DNA from: Morchella semilibera
Taxonomy: Eukaryota > Ascomycota > Pezizomycetes > Pezizales > Morchellaceae
Length of the DNA: 64,000 nucleotides
Direction: 5' to 3'
Assembly (NCBI GenBank): GCA_009192285.1
Contig: CM018603.1
Span: forward strand, 1,899,802-1,963,801
Shown here: piece by piece, positions 22,576-32,885 of the stretch
Layout of the letters: the number at the start of each line of letters is the position of its first letter
Position numbering within the stretch: the stretch's first letter is position 1
Notes under the pieces: model-generated
The model's input: the letters and a program-made list of their open reading frames with translations, nothing else
Told to the model about the DNA's origin: nothing
Database searches by the model: none
Position numbers and translations under genes: made by a program

Positions 22576-22797
22576 GCAGGCATGAATAACGGAGGCGGGA
22601 GTCCAAGAGTTCCTCCACTTCTCATTCTTCGTCACCATCAACGATTACTGGAGGTGTTTGGGGAGGGACGTGTCCTGTTAATGAGTCTGTAGCGCAAGTT
22701 TCCAGTTTCGAGATGTGGAAGATAGGGTGTATCTTCGTCGTAGAGGGGAGGTCGAGCTCATATGTATAGTGACTAATAACAGACTTAACTTTAAAAC
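22576..22797 (-). pseudogene. RT-C relic: pol C-terminal fragment, part 1
   Basis: The minus strand reads FKVKSVISHYTYELDLPSTT, IHPIFHISKLE and EVEELLDSR, the region before the chromodomain of a chromovirus integrase. A TGA near 22627 stands where a Trp is expected (DGDEE-stop-EVEE), a RIP-type change. It continues at 14181 once RT-B is removed. The upstream side is cut by a solo LTR-A. Confidence 0.8.
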
Positions 22798-23571
22798 TGT
22801 CCTGGCATTTTTGCATCGGTCCCAACAGTTCGCTAGTGATAGTACGGTTGTGACGGATGGAGTTAGGTTAAGTGAGAATGGGGTGAGATGGGGTAGGGAT
22901 GTCGTCATTGGGTTCTAGGAGGTTCGATGGCGTGATGGATTTGTAATGTAAATGGCAGAGATGGTGGGGAGGAATATGAGGTGTGGTTGCGACGGATTTC
23001 TATCGATTTCTATGAGCTGACGTATGAGTCATAGCGGACTGGTGGAGGAGAGGGGTTAAATAGCGGGTATAGATGTTTTCTTTGGTTCTTTCTTTCTTTC
23101 CTCTCTGTCTTGTTTTCCTGTTATTTCAATATATAAGAATATACTCCTATCCTCAAAAGCCATAGTTCTTTGCCTCTAAAATTGTATCCTCTTTACGAGG
23201 AAAACTCATAGTACCTCTCATCTTTCTTGTTGAAGTCCATCCAGTCCTCACTCTCTCTATTCTGTATTCCTGTGCCTTTGTCTTTACCTTTGCCTTCGCC
23301 AGTACTTGTGCTTGTGCCTGCCCGGCGATGTCCCTGTCTTTGTCGATCTCCTGATCGTGTTGGCTGTGCTCCTTGAGCATCAGCAAGACTTCATTTGTCT
23401 CCTGATGTCTCCTGAGTCTCATGAGACTCAAAAAATATCCAGGAGTCTCAGGAGACTCTCAGGAAACCCGGAAGACTGTTGGGAGACTCCAGTCATAAGT
23501 TGAGTTTGCTGATGAGTCCCTTCTGCGTAATCATTGTCATCTTCTACTTTGCGTCGGGTTACTCCGTCACA
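22798..23571 (+). mobile_element. Solo LTR-A with nested MITE
   Basis: Starts TGTCCTGGCATTTTTGCAT and ends ACTCCGTCACA. Flanks AAAAC and ATACC do not match exactly, so the duplication has decayed or the flank was rearranged. Numerous C-to-T / G-to-A differences from the young copies. It contains MITE 23378-23514. Confidence 0.85.
23378..23514 (+). mobile_element. MITE copy 6
   Basis: 137 bp with duplication AG (23376-23377, 23515-23516). Removing it restores the LTR-A sequence at CTTGAGTCCCTTC. Confidence 0.92.
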
Positions 23572-24284
23572 ATACCGATTAACTTCAGAAGTTGAAAGAC
23601 TTTGACGATTTGTTTAAGGTGATCCCGATACTAATATTAGTGATGATAGATTATGAATAACACCTTCTGCCTTCGGTTTATCTGTAATAACCGAGAATAT
23701 TTTTCCCACCGGTATTGATGTATGATTTCATAAAACTTTCTCTAAAAAAGAACATGAAATATGTTGTTTGTAGCAGTTTGGTGTTTGATCTTATTTGATT
23801 TCAAGTAATTTGGGTGGAGGACTTTCAGATCCGATAGGTCCAAGAAGAACATTACGTTTCTTCTTTGGTGTTTGAAAAATGCTTGCTTTATCATTCTTTG
23901 GTGCAAGATCTTGAGTAAAGCTTATATATAAAATACTACGTCACCATATGCTTATTATATTTATTAGCTAATCAATTACTTATTAATTTGATTTAAATGA
24001 TCAAATTTACCACAATCCTCTGGACACTCATATTGATACTTGAATAATGCATCAACTGTTTTGCCGGATACAAGATACTGAGAAAGCTTTGCAAATAATG
24101 AAAATTATGTATTTAGAAGGAAGGTTAACTGACACTAATTTCAAAATTAGTATAGATGTTGAAATCATTTAGATTTATATATAGTACCGGAACATCTGAT
24201 CGAGTTGCTCCATCGTATTGAAACATTTGTGCCTTGAAGAATTTTAATTCTTCAGCTGTCTCAACTACTTTGAGATCAGAAGTA
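23572..24284. other. AT-rich spacer, possibly an RT relic
   Basis: No intact gene. Near 23585-23635 the minus strand reads YRDHLKQIVKVFQLLKLIG, which resembles the part of a reverse transcriptase after the catalytic YxDD, but stops lie on both sides. The rest is AT-rich without clear structure. It is the left flank of the large MITE-based nest and should be contiguous with 36499 onward. Confidence 0.4.
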
Positions 24285-24295
24285 CATCAGCAAAC

Positions 24296-24928
24296 TGTGA
24301 CGGAGTAACCCGACGCAAAGAAGAAGATGACAATGATGACGCAGAAGGACTCGAGGAGCACAGTCTATGCGACGAGGGGACTGACGAAGACAGAGACGAC
24401 GCCGGCCAGGCACAAGCACAGGCACAGGCAAAGGCAAAGGCAAGAGCAAAGGCACAAGAGCACAGAGCAGGAAAGGTGAGGACCAAATGGACCTCAACGA
24501 GAACAATGAAGAGCACTATGAGTTTCCTCTTTTCAGAGGATCAAGTATTTGGTACGAGAGGCTATGGCTTGGAAATAGGGGTAGATTCCTATGTACGGGG
24601 ATAACAGGAAGATGAGACAGAGAGAAAAGAAAAAAAGAACTAAGGAAAACATCTATCCCCGCTATTTAACACACCTCCTCCACCAGTCCGCTATGACTCA
24701 CACTTTCACGTATAGAACCCCATAGAAACCCGTCGCTACCACACCTTATAATCCTCCCCACCATCTCCGCTATTCTACATTACCAATCCATCACGCCATC
24801 GAACCTCCCAGAACCCAATGACGACAACCTCCACCTCGCGCTCCTCACCCTCGCTTAACATTACCCTAACAACCCTAACCATGCATCGCCTACCAAACTG
24901 TCGGAACAGATGCCAAGACGCCGGGACA
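24296..24928 (-). mobile_element. Solo LTR-A, first of two at one target
   Basis: 633 bp from TGTGACGGAG to CGCCGGGACA, flanked by CAAAC (24291-24295, 24929-24933), which belongs to the MITE. Confidence 0.93.
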
Positions 24929-24933
24929 CAAAC

Positions 24934-25702
24934 TGTGACGGAGTAACCCGACGCAAAGAAGAAGATAACAATGATGACGCAGAAGGACTCGAGGAGTACA
25001 GCCTTTGTAACGAGGAGACCGACGAAGACAAGAGCAACACTGGGCAGGCACCAGCACAGGCACTGGCAAAGGCAAAGGCAAGAGCAAGGGCACAAGAGCA
25101 CAAGGTAGAAGAAGTGAGGACCGGATAGACCTCAACAAGAACGATGAGAGGTGCTATGGTTTTCCTCTTTAGAAGAGAGGATTTTAGGTACGAGGATCTA
25201 TGGCTTAGAGATAGGAGTAGATTCCAATGTACCGAGATAACAGGAAGACGAGACAGATAGAAAAGAAAGAAAGAACCAAGAAAAACATCTATCCCCGCTA
25301 TTTAATACTTCTCCCATCAGCAAGCTCAACTTGTGACTGGAGTCTCCCAACAGTCTCCTGGGTCTCCTGAGACTCTCCTGAGATTCCTGGACATTTTTTG
25401 AGTCTCCTGAGGCTCAGGAGACATCAGGAGACAAATGGGGTCTTGCTGATGCCCCTACCAGTCCGCTATGACTCATTCATCAGTTCATAGAAATCCACAG
25501 AACTCCATTGCATCCACACCTCGTATTTCTCCCCACCATCTCCGCTATTTACATTACAAATCCATCATGCCGTCGAACCTCCTAGAATCCAACGACGACA
25601 CCCCCCCTTTAGTACACCCCTTCCTCGCTTAACCATACCTAAACAATTACAACAGCGCTTCGACTACCAAACACTCAGGACTGATGCCAAGACGCCGGGA
25701 CA
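24934..25702 (-). mobile_element. Solo LTR-A, second at the same target, with nested MITE
   Basis: Flanked by CAAAC on both sides (24929-24933, 25703-25707). 632 bp of LTR plus the MITE 25315-25451. Both copies in the same orientation point to a second integration into one CAAAC repeat, or to an unequal exchange between elements. Confidence 0.93.
25315..25451 (-). mobile_element. MITE copy 8
   Basis: 137 bp with duplication CC (25313-25314, 25452-25453), inside the second LTR-A. Confidence 0.92.
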
Positions 25703-26039
25703 CAAACTCAAGTTGTGACTGGAGTCCATCAGCAAGCCTATTCAACCCTACCGGAGGCCCGGGAGGTGTGGGAGACGTTCGGAGACACCCGTCAAACTTT
25801 CGATCTCCAGGGGCTTACCCGCCCGTACGAGGGCCTCCTGAGCCTTTGCAGGAGCCTCCCGAGCCTTCAAGAAGGCTTAGCGGGCTCTCCTGATGCTAAG
25901 CGGCGCTCTCCTGGCGCCATCTGGAGGCTTTGTAATATTCTCTCCCAAGAGGCTGCGAGATATCGTAGACCTCCACACTAGTAAGAGGTTTTCGTTTAGA
26001 GAGGCTTCAGAGACGCTCTGTTATAAGCCCAAGGATGAG

Positions 26040-26470
26040 TAGGGCGTTCTCGTGAGGGCTCCCCAAGCCCTCCTGCTATCTCCGGAGGATTAAGCGAGAT
26101 CTCCCAAGCTCTCCTGTAATCCCTGCCAATCTCCTGGGCTCTCCTGAGGGCTCGCCAAGCCCTCCTGATATCTCCGGAGACTACTGATGATTAAGCGAAA
26201 CCTCCCAAGCTCTCCTGTAATCCCTGTCAATCTCCTGGGCTCTCCTGAGGGCTCGCCAAGCCCTCCTGATATCTCCGGAGACTACTGATGATTAAGCGAA
26301 ACCTCCCAAGCTCTCCTGTAATCCCTGTCAATCTCCTGGGCTCTCCTGAGGGTTTCCCAAGCCCTCCTGATATCTCCGGAGACTCTTGAAGATTAAGCCA
26401 GATCTCCCATGCTCTCCTGTAATCCCTGCCTATCTCCTGGGCTCTCCCAATATCTCCGAGGACTTTCAAA
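26040..26470. repeat. P2 left subterminal tandem repeat, 101-bp unit
   Basis: About four units. Two full periods of 101 bp are seen between CTCCTGAGG positions 26141, 26242 and 26343. Each unit has GGCTCGCCAAGCC, CTCCGGAGACT and AAGCGAAACCTCCCAAGC. Such repeats are where CACTA-type transposases bind in known systems; here this is inferred. Confidence 0.85.
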
Positions 26471-26625
26471 CTATTACTAATCTACTGATACCTCAAAATC
26501 CACTTTGATTATTCATACCATACATAAAAATAGGAGTCCTCCCCCAAAATCACATATCCACCGTCGAGGCGGGAGGAGGCTCTTGAAATGCCTCTCCCGC
26601 CTTCGCCATGCCCACGTCCCCCAAA

Positions 26626-28676
26626 TCACTCAATCGCTGCTGGTGCCTTCCCTTTCTTCCCGCGCGCCTTTGCAGCTCTCCATGCGGCTATATCCGCAGC
26701 TAATTGAACATCATCCTCCTCCAGGCCGACTCTGGATATAACCTCTTTAGGCCCTCTTAACTCATCGACCTAAAAGGCTTGTTAGTATATAGATAAGGCT
26801 CTTTGAGACTTTTTTATTTACCTTCTCGCGAATTGATTCTCGTATTACTTCCAGTGTGCCCTCCTGGTTCTCCTTGCTTCTCTTCCCCCATGTGCTTAAC
26901 ATCCTGTTATAGGTAGCTGGAGGTATCCCGAAGTCAGAAGGAGCCTTTTAGAGGGCTTGGTGCGCCTTACTCATGATATCCGGATTCTGATGCGGATTGA
27001 AGTTCAACCCTTCGACGTATATGCCTGTTTTCCAAGATCGTAAGATAAACCAGATTGCGGTGCAAACTAGGCTAATAAACGCCTGAGATATATCATCAAT
27101 GAAACCAGGATCCCTGGCCCCACGCATTTTATCACCTTTGTAATATTTTAGAAATATTACTTCTACGATTTCCGGGGCCCAAAAGTGAAGCCGGCCTGTC
27201 TAGTGGCTGTCAGCACCTTGCCAAAGGCTCATAGAACGGTGGAGAGAGCTCTTACAGTATAATTATCAGGATCGCTTATAAAACGGTCATTCTCGAGGAG
27301 AAAGGACACCTTCTTACCCTTTGCCTCTGGCGTTTTCTCCTCGCTCAAGCCATACAAAAGATCCTTCGACATGCAGTCCTTCACTGTAAAAACAAGGTGC
27401 GATCTCACCCGCGAACAATTGATTTGAACCTAATGGAAGCAGTTAGCGAAGGCTCACTAAGCCCTCCGAAAGGCGCGCGAGGCACTCACGTCGCTCCTAG
27501 CTAACTTAGTCATTGGTAGACTTGTATTAAAATGGTCGTTTGCCTCACTCCAAAACCGACGGACGTTAATACTAAGAGAATCAGCTTGAGGCCAAGGCTC
27601 CTCGAGCAATGTATAACGTCCGAGAAGGTATCCCGCATGCTTGATTACGGACTTGGCCTCTGCTGCGTTTTCATTAATGGAGTCAGGCTCTGGTGCTCCA
27701 TACTGCGAAGGCGTTGGCGTTCCATACTGCGAAGGCGTTGGCGTTCTATATGGAGATAGGGCTCTACGATATTGCTGTGGAGAGCTAGGCATGCGAAAGG
27801 GTTGTGAATTTGAAGGGGTTGTCTCGTTCTCGCGGTCGAGCTCTTGTCGCAAGGTGCTGCTGGTCGAGCGAAATGAGGAACTTGTGGAGGCGATGCTAGC
27901 CCTTTCGGAGGCTGCTCCAGCCTTCCGTGGAGTTTCCAGCCTTCGTGAATTCACGACATGACGGTTTCCGTGCTCCGTTATATCAGCGGTTTGACTGAGA
28001 CGAGGGGGATTTAAATATCACATACCTGCATCATATTTACTGCAAAAGAAGAAGAAGCAATTGCTTCTGCCGCCAGTCCACTAGGTCTCCTTCGAGTGGC
28101 TGCAAGAGCCCTGGCGGAGGCCACAGGGGCCTCCCTTGGTGTTTTTCCAGCTCGCGACCCCCGGTTTGATGGTGGTCGTGGCAGTGGTCGTGATGGTGGT
28201 GGTAGTTGTGGTGGTTGTGGTGGGGATGGTGGGACTGGGGATATACTCCGTTCTGATAAAGGCATACGCTGGGGCGGTGGTGCATTCTCATCTCCCGGCT
28301 CCTCGTCCTCATAGTCATCCTCATGGATTTGAACGTAGTCTTCCTCCTCTGGATGATCATCAAAATCACTCCAGGTTTTTGGTGGGCCCTGCAACGCTCC
28401 GTTTACCAATATTGCCCCGTCCGGAAACCTTTCTGGAGGGTTCGGGGAGCCATAGTAATCGGGGTCAGTATCTGGTTCTGTAGTACCGGAATTCCTACTG
28501 CTCGCAGCACTCGAAATACTCATCGCCCCCCTTAGACGTTTATTAATGGAGGAGGAGATCGGGGCTTGCATGCCATGTCCTTCCTCAACGCCACGCTTGT
28601 TGATTTTTGCTCTCTGCGAAGCCATGATGGTGGTTTGTAAGGCTGGAAGAGCCTTCATGAAGGCTCTCACCTCCAC
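26626..28676 (-). CDS. Gene c copy 2: five-exon DUF6532-like protein
   Basis: Proposed exons on the minus strand: 28676 (or ATG 28625)-28026, 27972-27490, 27429-27256, 27199-26822, 26769-26626. Introns are 51-61 nt with GTATGT, GTGAGT, GTAAGA and GTAAAT donors and branch sites such as CTGAC and CTAAC. The N-terminal half is Ser/Pro/acidic. The middle has HAGYLLGRYTLLEEPW. The C-terminal half (ENDRFISDPDN, KMRGARDPGF, LVCTAIWFILRSWKTGIY) resembles DUF6532. The tail is basic and Ala/Lys-rich. One in-frame TAA at 26948-26950 (probably from CAA) interrupts exon 4; the frame continues open after it. Same exon phases as P1 gene c. Molecular role unknown. Confidence 0.8.
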
Positions 28677-28992
28677 TATATATGGTTCGATTCACACCAT
28701 ATCACCTTTGCTTTTTCTCGGCAATTAGAGGTTTTTGGCGAGAAGCCTTCCGGACGGCTCGCTAAGACAGAATCAATTCTATAACTAACCTAAATAAGAT
28801 AACACGATACCCAAATAGGCAACCATATATTCCCAAACAGGCAAAATTGCAACTGCATCTCCAAAAAACAAAAAACAACTGCAGTCAACATCAAACCGCT
28901 TATCAGGCCTTCTAAGCTCTAATCAAGCCTTCTAAGCTCTAATCAAGCCTTCTAAGCTCCAATCAACGCCCCTCGGGCCTTCTAAACTCACA
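28677..28992. other. Spacer between genes b and c of P2
   Basis: Contains three near-identical 20-bp units AATCAAGCCTTCTAAGCTCT at about 28905-28975 and several AGCCTT/AAGGCT motifs. It must hold the promoter of gene c. No gene seen. Confidence 0.55.
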
Positions 28993-30228
28993 CTAGGTCG
29001 CTAGAGTCCTCGGAGACACGGTCATTGGCATCTCCGCCTTCACCATTGGTGTGCCTAAACAGGTGATTTCTCTCGGCCTGGGTCCAAATACGTTCACGAT
29101 CATAGTGACAAGACTCAAAGGTAATGGCATTTGGGTAGAGCCTTCTATAATGCTCACGAGCCTTCTTCCAATCGCCGCGTACCTCTCGGAACGCTCATGC
29201 ACCACCGCCTGGAGCATCTGGCACCCCTCATCAGTACGGGGCATGGAGATATTCAAACCTGTTTGATCAACCTTATTCCTAAACGTTAGCATTTCCTCCT
29301 CAACATCAAGCTCTATTCCATCAATGTCGCCTCTAGTAAGGTGCTGATATCCTTCTAGTGAAGGTGTTTGAGGCATTTGGGTAGGCCCAGTAACGATTGC
29401 CGAAGGCCTGTGAAGCACCGCACAGAGCCTTAAGGGTTTTGCCTCTGTGGTTTTGAGCCAACCTTCCAGCTCTTCAGAATCTCCGATCTGCACATATTCC
29501 GGATTTGGGGGATAGGGTGCCTGCCCCCGGGGGGCCGAATTGGACAACGCCCCGTAGAAGGCTCGGAAAGCCCTCGCGGGGCTCCCTGGAGCCGCTGGTG
29601 GGGCTCGCTTTATTGCAAGTCTTTCTAAATCTTGCATAGACAACCCCTGAAGGATGTTAATAAAGGGGATAAGCGATCCGGGCCCGTACCAATCATAGTG
29701 GCGGTATATATCGCTGGGGATGCCTGTAACCCTTTCTGGGTCAATAATATGTATGGTTATTGCCGGCCTGTAGGGTATTCCCAAGGCCTGCCAGAACTCC
29801 GGTGTGGTCTGCAGTTCGTTTGTGCGGGCAGGAGGTGCCCCGGAGGTGGGTGTATCTTTAACTTCATCATCTGCGCCCCCCAAAGCCCCACCGTGGCGTT
29901 GGGCTGTCCTGTTTCTCTTCTGGGATAGATCGATAATGAGGCGGAGGAGGGCTGCTTGGATCTTTATAGAGTCCTCTGAAGCCTTTGCTGACCATGTGGT
30001 CTTTAGCGCCTTGATGGCCCTGTGGTCCATGCAAAATTGACACAGATTGTTGAATAATTGTTCGCCCGAGGTGACCTTATTAACCCACCCTATTCTTACC
30101 ATCTCGTCCGCGAGGTCGCTACGGAGAGCCTTATAGATAGCATCTTTTCCAGTCAATTGTAGGATTCTTCGGCAGTCGTGGATTGTCGTGCACTTGTACG
30201 TAGCAGCTGGTCTCCCGCGTGGTGGCAT
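28993..30228 (-). CDS. Gene b copy 2: accessory protein of unknown family
   Basis: 411 residues in one exon. I do not recognise it. N-terminal conserved part: a YDCRRIL-like segment, then DAIYKALRSDLADEMVRIGW, WVNK, LFNNLCQFCMDHRA, then KASEDSIKIQAALLRLIIDL, an apparently helical domain. Middle: PAITIHIIDPERVTGIPSD and YDWYG. Then APRGQAPYPPNPEYVQIGD and EELEGWL, followed by a helical C-terminus. No zinc finger, nuclease or membrane signature is visible. Closest relatives are gene b of P1 and the adjacent b-prime. Co-oriented upstream of gene c. A DNA-binding or regulatory partner of the transposase is possible, by analogy with two-protein CACTA elements, but unproven. Confidence 0.75.
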   Translation of the reverse strand: MPPRGRPAATYKCTTIHDCRRILQLTGKDAIYKALRSDLADEMVRIGWVNKVTSGEQLFNNLCQFCMDHRAIKALKTTWSAKASEDSIKIQAALLRLIIDLSQKRNRTAQRHGGALGGADDEVKDTPTSGAPPARTNELQTTPEFWQALGIPYRPAITIHIIDPERVTGIPSDIYRHYDWYGPGSLIPFINILQGLSMQDLERLAIKRAPPAAPGSPARAFRAFYGALSNSAPRGQAPYPPNPEYVQIGDSEELEGWLKTTEAKPLRLCAVLHRPSAIVTGPTQMPQTPSLEGYQHLTRGDIDGIELDVEEEMLTFRNKVDQTGLNISMPRTDEGCQMLQAVVHERSERYAAIGRRLVSIIEGSTQMPLPLSLVTMIVNVFGPRPREITCLGTPMVKAEMPMTVSPRTLAT

Positions 30229-30574
30229 GGTTGGAGCCTTTTCCGGGTTTGTGGGGCCTTTTTGGAGGTTTGGGGTAGGTGTTAAGATTTGAAGGGACGT
30301 TTAAAGACGCGGCTGTCAATGGCTTGAATATAGAGCTTTAGAGTGGATACTGTACCATCTTAAATACTGTATAGTAATTCAAGATCGAAGCCTTGAAAGG
30401 CCTCGAGTGGCCTGAAGAACCGTATGTTTGAAAGTGGCAGGTTTGAAAGTGGTAGGTTTGAAGACATGAAAACGGGTGAGCGGTGTTTATCTATGATCAA
30501 ACCTCACTACATAGCGAATATCGTATCACATGATATCACTCGAATCAGGAGAGCAGAGGCACCAAGCGCACTAA

Positions 30575-30770
30575 TTAGGGCTTTTGAAGCCATCTGAAGG
30601 CTCGAGGAGCCTCCTGCCCAGGAGAGCTTGGGAGGTTTCGCTTAATCATCAGGGGGGGGTCAGGGGGGGTTCGCTTAATCATCAGCAGTCTCCGGAGATA
30701 TCAGGAGGGCTTGGCGAGCCCTCAGGAGAGCCCAGGAGATTGGCAGGGATCACAGGAGACAAAAGATAAA
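30575..30770. repeat. Inverted internal copy of the P2 subterminal repeat
   Basis: Reverse complement of the 26.1-26.4 kb unit: CAGGAGAGCTTGGGAGG, TTTCGCTTAATCATCAG, AGTCTCCGGAGATATC, GGGCTTGGCGAGCCC. It lies between gene b and gene b-prime and includes a G-rich expansion near 30652-30669. It may mark the fossil end of an inner or donor element. Confidence 0.8.
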
Positions 30771-31053
30771 TCATATAATTATTGCTAAGACCTAAAGAGG
30801 TAACCGGGGTAAAATTAAGAACTGCATGTGCAAAAACAAAAAACTCCAATTCCCAAATGAAGGCTCCTCAAGCCTTCTAAACTGCCTACAGAGGTTTGGG
30901 AGCCTATCACCGTCGTCGCTGGTTTTATCCTCTGCACCTACAGGTGGTTTCAGTCAGAATAATAAGATTCATATAAATGCCATTCAGGAAGAGCATTCTA
31001 TAATGCCCACCCCGATAAGTTCATGGATAGGGTATATTCAGACCTTCAAGTTC

Positions 31054-32055
31054 CTAATCCAAAAGCTCTATATCATTAATATCGTCCTCAGTCAGGTAAT
31101 CCCATCCCTCTGGTGAAGGCGTTTGGGGCCTTTGGGTAGGCCCAGCTACGATTGCCGAAGGCCTATGAAGCACCGCACAAAGCCTTAAGGGTTTTGCCTC
31201 TGTGGCCCTGAGCCAACCTTCCAGCTCTTGATCGTCTCCGATCGGCACATATTCCGGATCTGGGGGATAAGCTGCCTGCCCCCGGGGTGCCGAATTGGAC
31301 ATCGCCCCGTAGAAGGCTCGAACAGCCCTATTAGGGCCCCCTGGAGCGGCCGGTGGGACTCGCTTCAGCGCGAGGGCTGCTAAATCATACATAGACATCA
31401 CTTCGAGAATGCCGGTAAATGGCGTAAGCGACGCAATCCCATACCAGTCGTATGGACGGTACGTATCGCTTGGGATGGCAGTAGCCTTCTCTGGGTCAAT
31501 AACATGTACGGTTATTGCGGGCCTGGGAGGTATTCCTAAATTCTCCCAGGACTTGAGTACCATCTTGTAATATCTCTCGTTATCCACCGCACTTTCCAAA
31601 GCTTCGTCATGTCGTTTGTCTATCCTTTTCCTCTTCTGTGATAGATCTACAATGAGATGGGCTAGGGCTGCTTGGATCTTTATAGAGTCCTCTGAAGCCT
31701 TTTCTAACCACTTGGGCTTCAAATTCGTGAGGGCCTTGTGATCCATGGCATATTCGCACAAATGATTGAATGAAGAATCGCCCGAGCTGGATTTATTCAC
31801 CCACCCTGTCCTTGTCATCTCATCGGCGAGCTCTTTGCGTAGAGCCTTATAGATACCATCTTTATCTAAGTGCAAGATTCTCCGGCAGTCGTATGTGGTC
31901 TGGCAAATGTACTTGGCGGGCTGTTTGTATCGTGGTGCCATTTCAGGGGCCTCCTTGGTCTTTTGGACCCGCTTCCTGACTTGTGGGTCTAACCTGGGGG
32001 GTAGGGAACGTCGAGTCTTATGGGTAGGTGTCGTTGGGGGGGCGCCAGGGGCCAC
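31054..32055 (-). CDS. Gene b-prime: second, truncated gene b paralogue in P2
   Basis: 333 residues. From MAPRYKQPAKYICQ onward it parallels gene b closely (DCRRILHLDKDGIYKALRKEL, ADEMTRTGWVNK, EDSIKIQAALAHLIVDLSQK, PAITVHVIDPE, APRGQAAYPPDPEYVPIGD, ELEGWLRATEAKP) but it stops at DDINDIELLD, about 80 residues before the end of gene b. The first 38 residues (Thr/Pro/Arg-rich) have no counterpart in gene b. More open but disrupted sequence lies upstream to about 32500. Tandem duplication followed by 3' loss is the simplest history. It is divergent from gene a. Confidence 0.65.
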   Translation of the reverse strand: MAPGAPPTTPTHKTRRSLPPRLDPQVRKRVQKTKEAPEMAPRYKQPAKYICQTTYDCRRILHLDKDGIYKALRKELADEMTRTGWVNKSSSGDSSFNHLCEYAMDHKALTNLKPKWLEKASEDSIKIQAALAHLIVDLSQKRKRIDKRHDEALESAVDNERYYKMVLKSWENLGIPPRPAITVHVIDPEKATAIPSDTYRPYDWYGIASLTPFTGILEVMSMYDLAALALKRVPPAAPGGPNRAVRAFYGAMSNSAPRGQAAYPPDPEYVPIGDDQELEGWLRATEAKPLRLCAVLHRPSAIVAGPTQRPQTPSPEGWDYLTEDDINDIELLD

Positions 32056-32505
32056 CGATAAGCCCTTGGGAGCCCTGGATCCTGAAGGCCCGGATCCTGA
32101 AGGCTCGGATCCTGGAGGGCGTAGAACGGGGCTTTTCGGAGGCTCCTCAGACGTTTTCGACTTTCCCTTCTGGGTGCTCCGGGGTATCTCTTCCTCTGAC
32201 TCGATCTCTATGTAGGATGCAACACTACTGCTAGAGGCTGAACTAAGGCTGGAGCCCGAGCTCTCACTATCAATGTACTGCCCGGGGATTAATGGTCCGA
32301 CCTCCTGTTTTTTGGATGCGTTTTTATCACTATGGAGGATATGCGGCTTCGTTTTTGGCCTTGTTTAGGGCTTGCCGGGGTGTTGTCGGGGGTGTTTGGT
32401 GAGGGGTGCGGTTTGGATGCCGACTTATAGAAAGAGGAAAAAAAAGCCTCCTGTATATATGTCAATTGCTTGAATATAGAGCAATAGAGAGGATAAGATA
32501 CCATC

Positions 32506-32885
32506 TTATATCGTGTATTATAAACTCTTGAAGGCTTCCAGAGACTTGGAGATAGTGTAGTAAGCTTGAGCCAGTGTATCGATCCTAGGGATGGATAGGG
32601 ATAGAAGTAGGAGAATAGGAGAACGCGGGGTATCTTCGATCAAACTTCACTACGTCATATATTGGAGTAACAATTGAACATCATATTGAATCATATGATG
32701 TCACTCGAATATTGTGATCAGAACGTTAGTGCGATAAGATATGATCTATCGGTGCACGGGCCCATTTAGAGTGCCAACCTCCCCGAAGCCTCCCAAGCCT
32801 AGGAAGCTTAGGAAGCCCCCAGGGGCTCCAGAGTCTCCAAAGCCTCCAGAGCCTCCGAAGCCTCCACCAATATTGACTATCAGCA
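32506..32885. promoter_or_regulatory. Divergent region between gene b-prime and gene a of P2
   Basis: 380 bp between the two diverging genes. 32770-32870 is a run of CCTCCNAAGCC-type units. It presumably carries promoters for both sides; no clear TATA box was fixed. Confidence 0.4.

Noticed and set aside
24265-25138. Several Ala/Cys/Leu/Ser-rich frames that look like secreted or membrane peptides
   Set aside because: They are antisense or shifted readings of LTR-A low-complexity sequence (GGCAAAGGCACAAGC-type) and recur at every LTR-A copy.
26040-26470. Possible CRISPR-like array of short palindromic repeats
   Set aside because: Repeats are long (101 bp), tandem without unique spacers, and belong to a eukaryotic transposon end.
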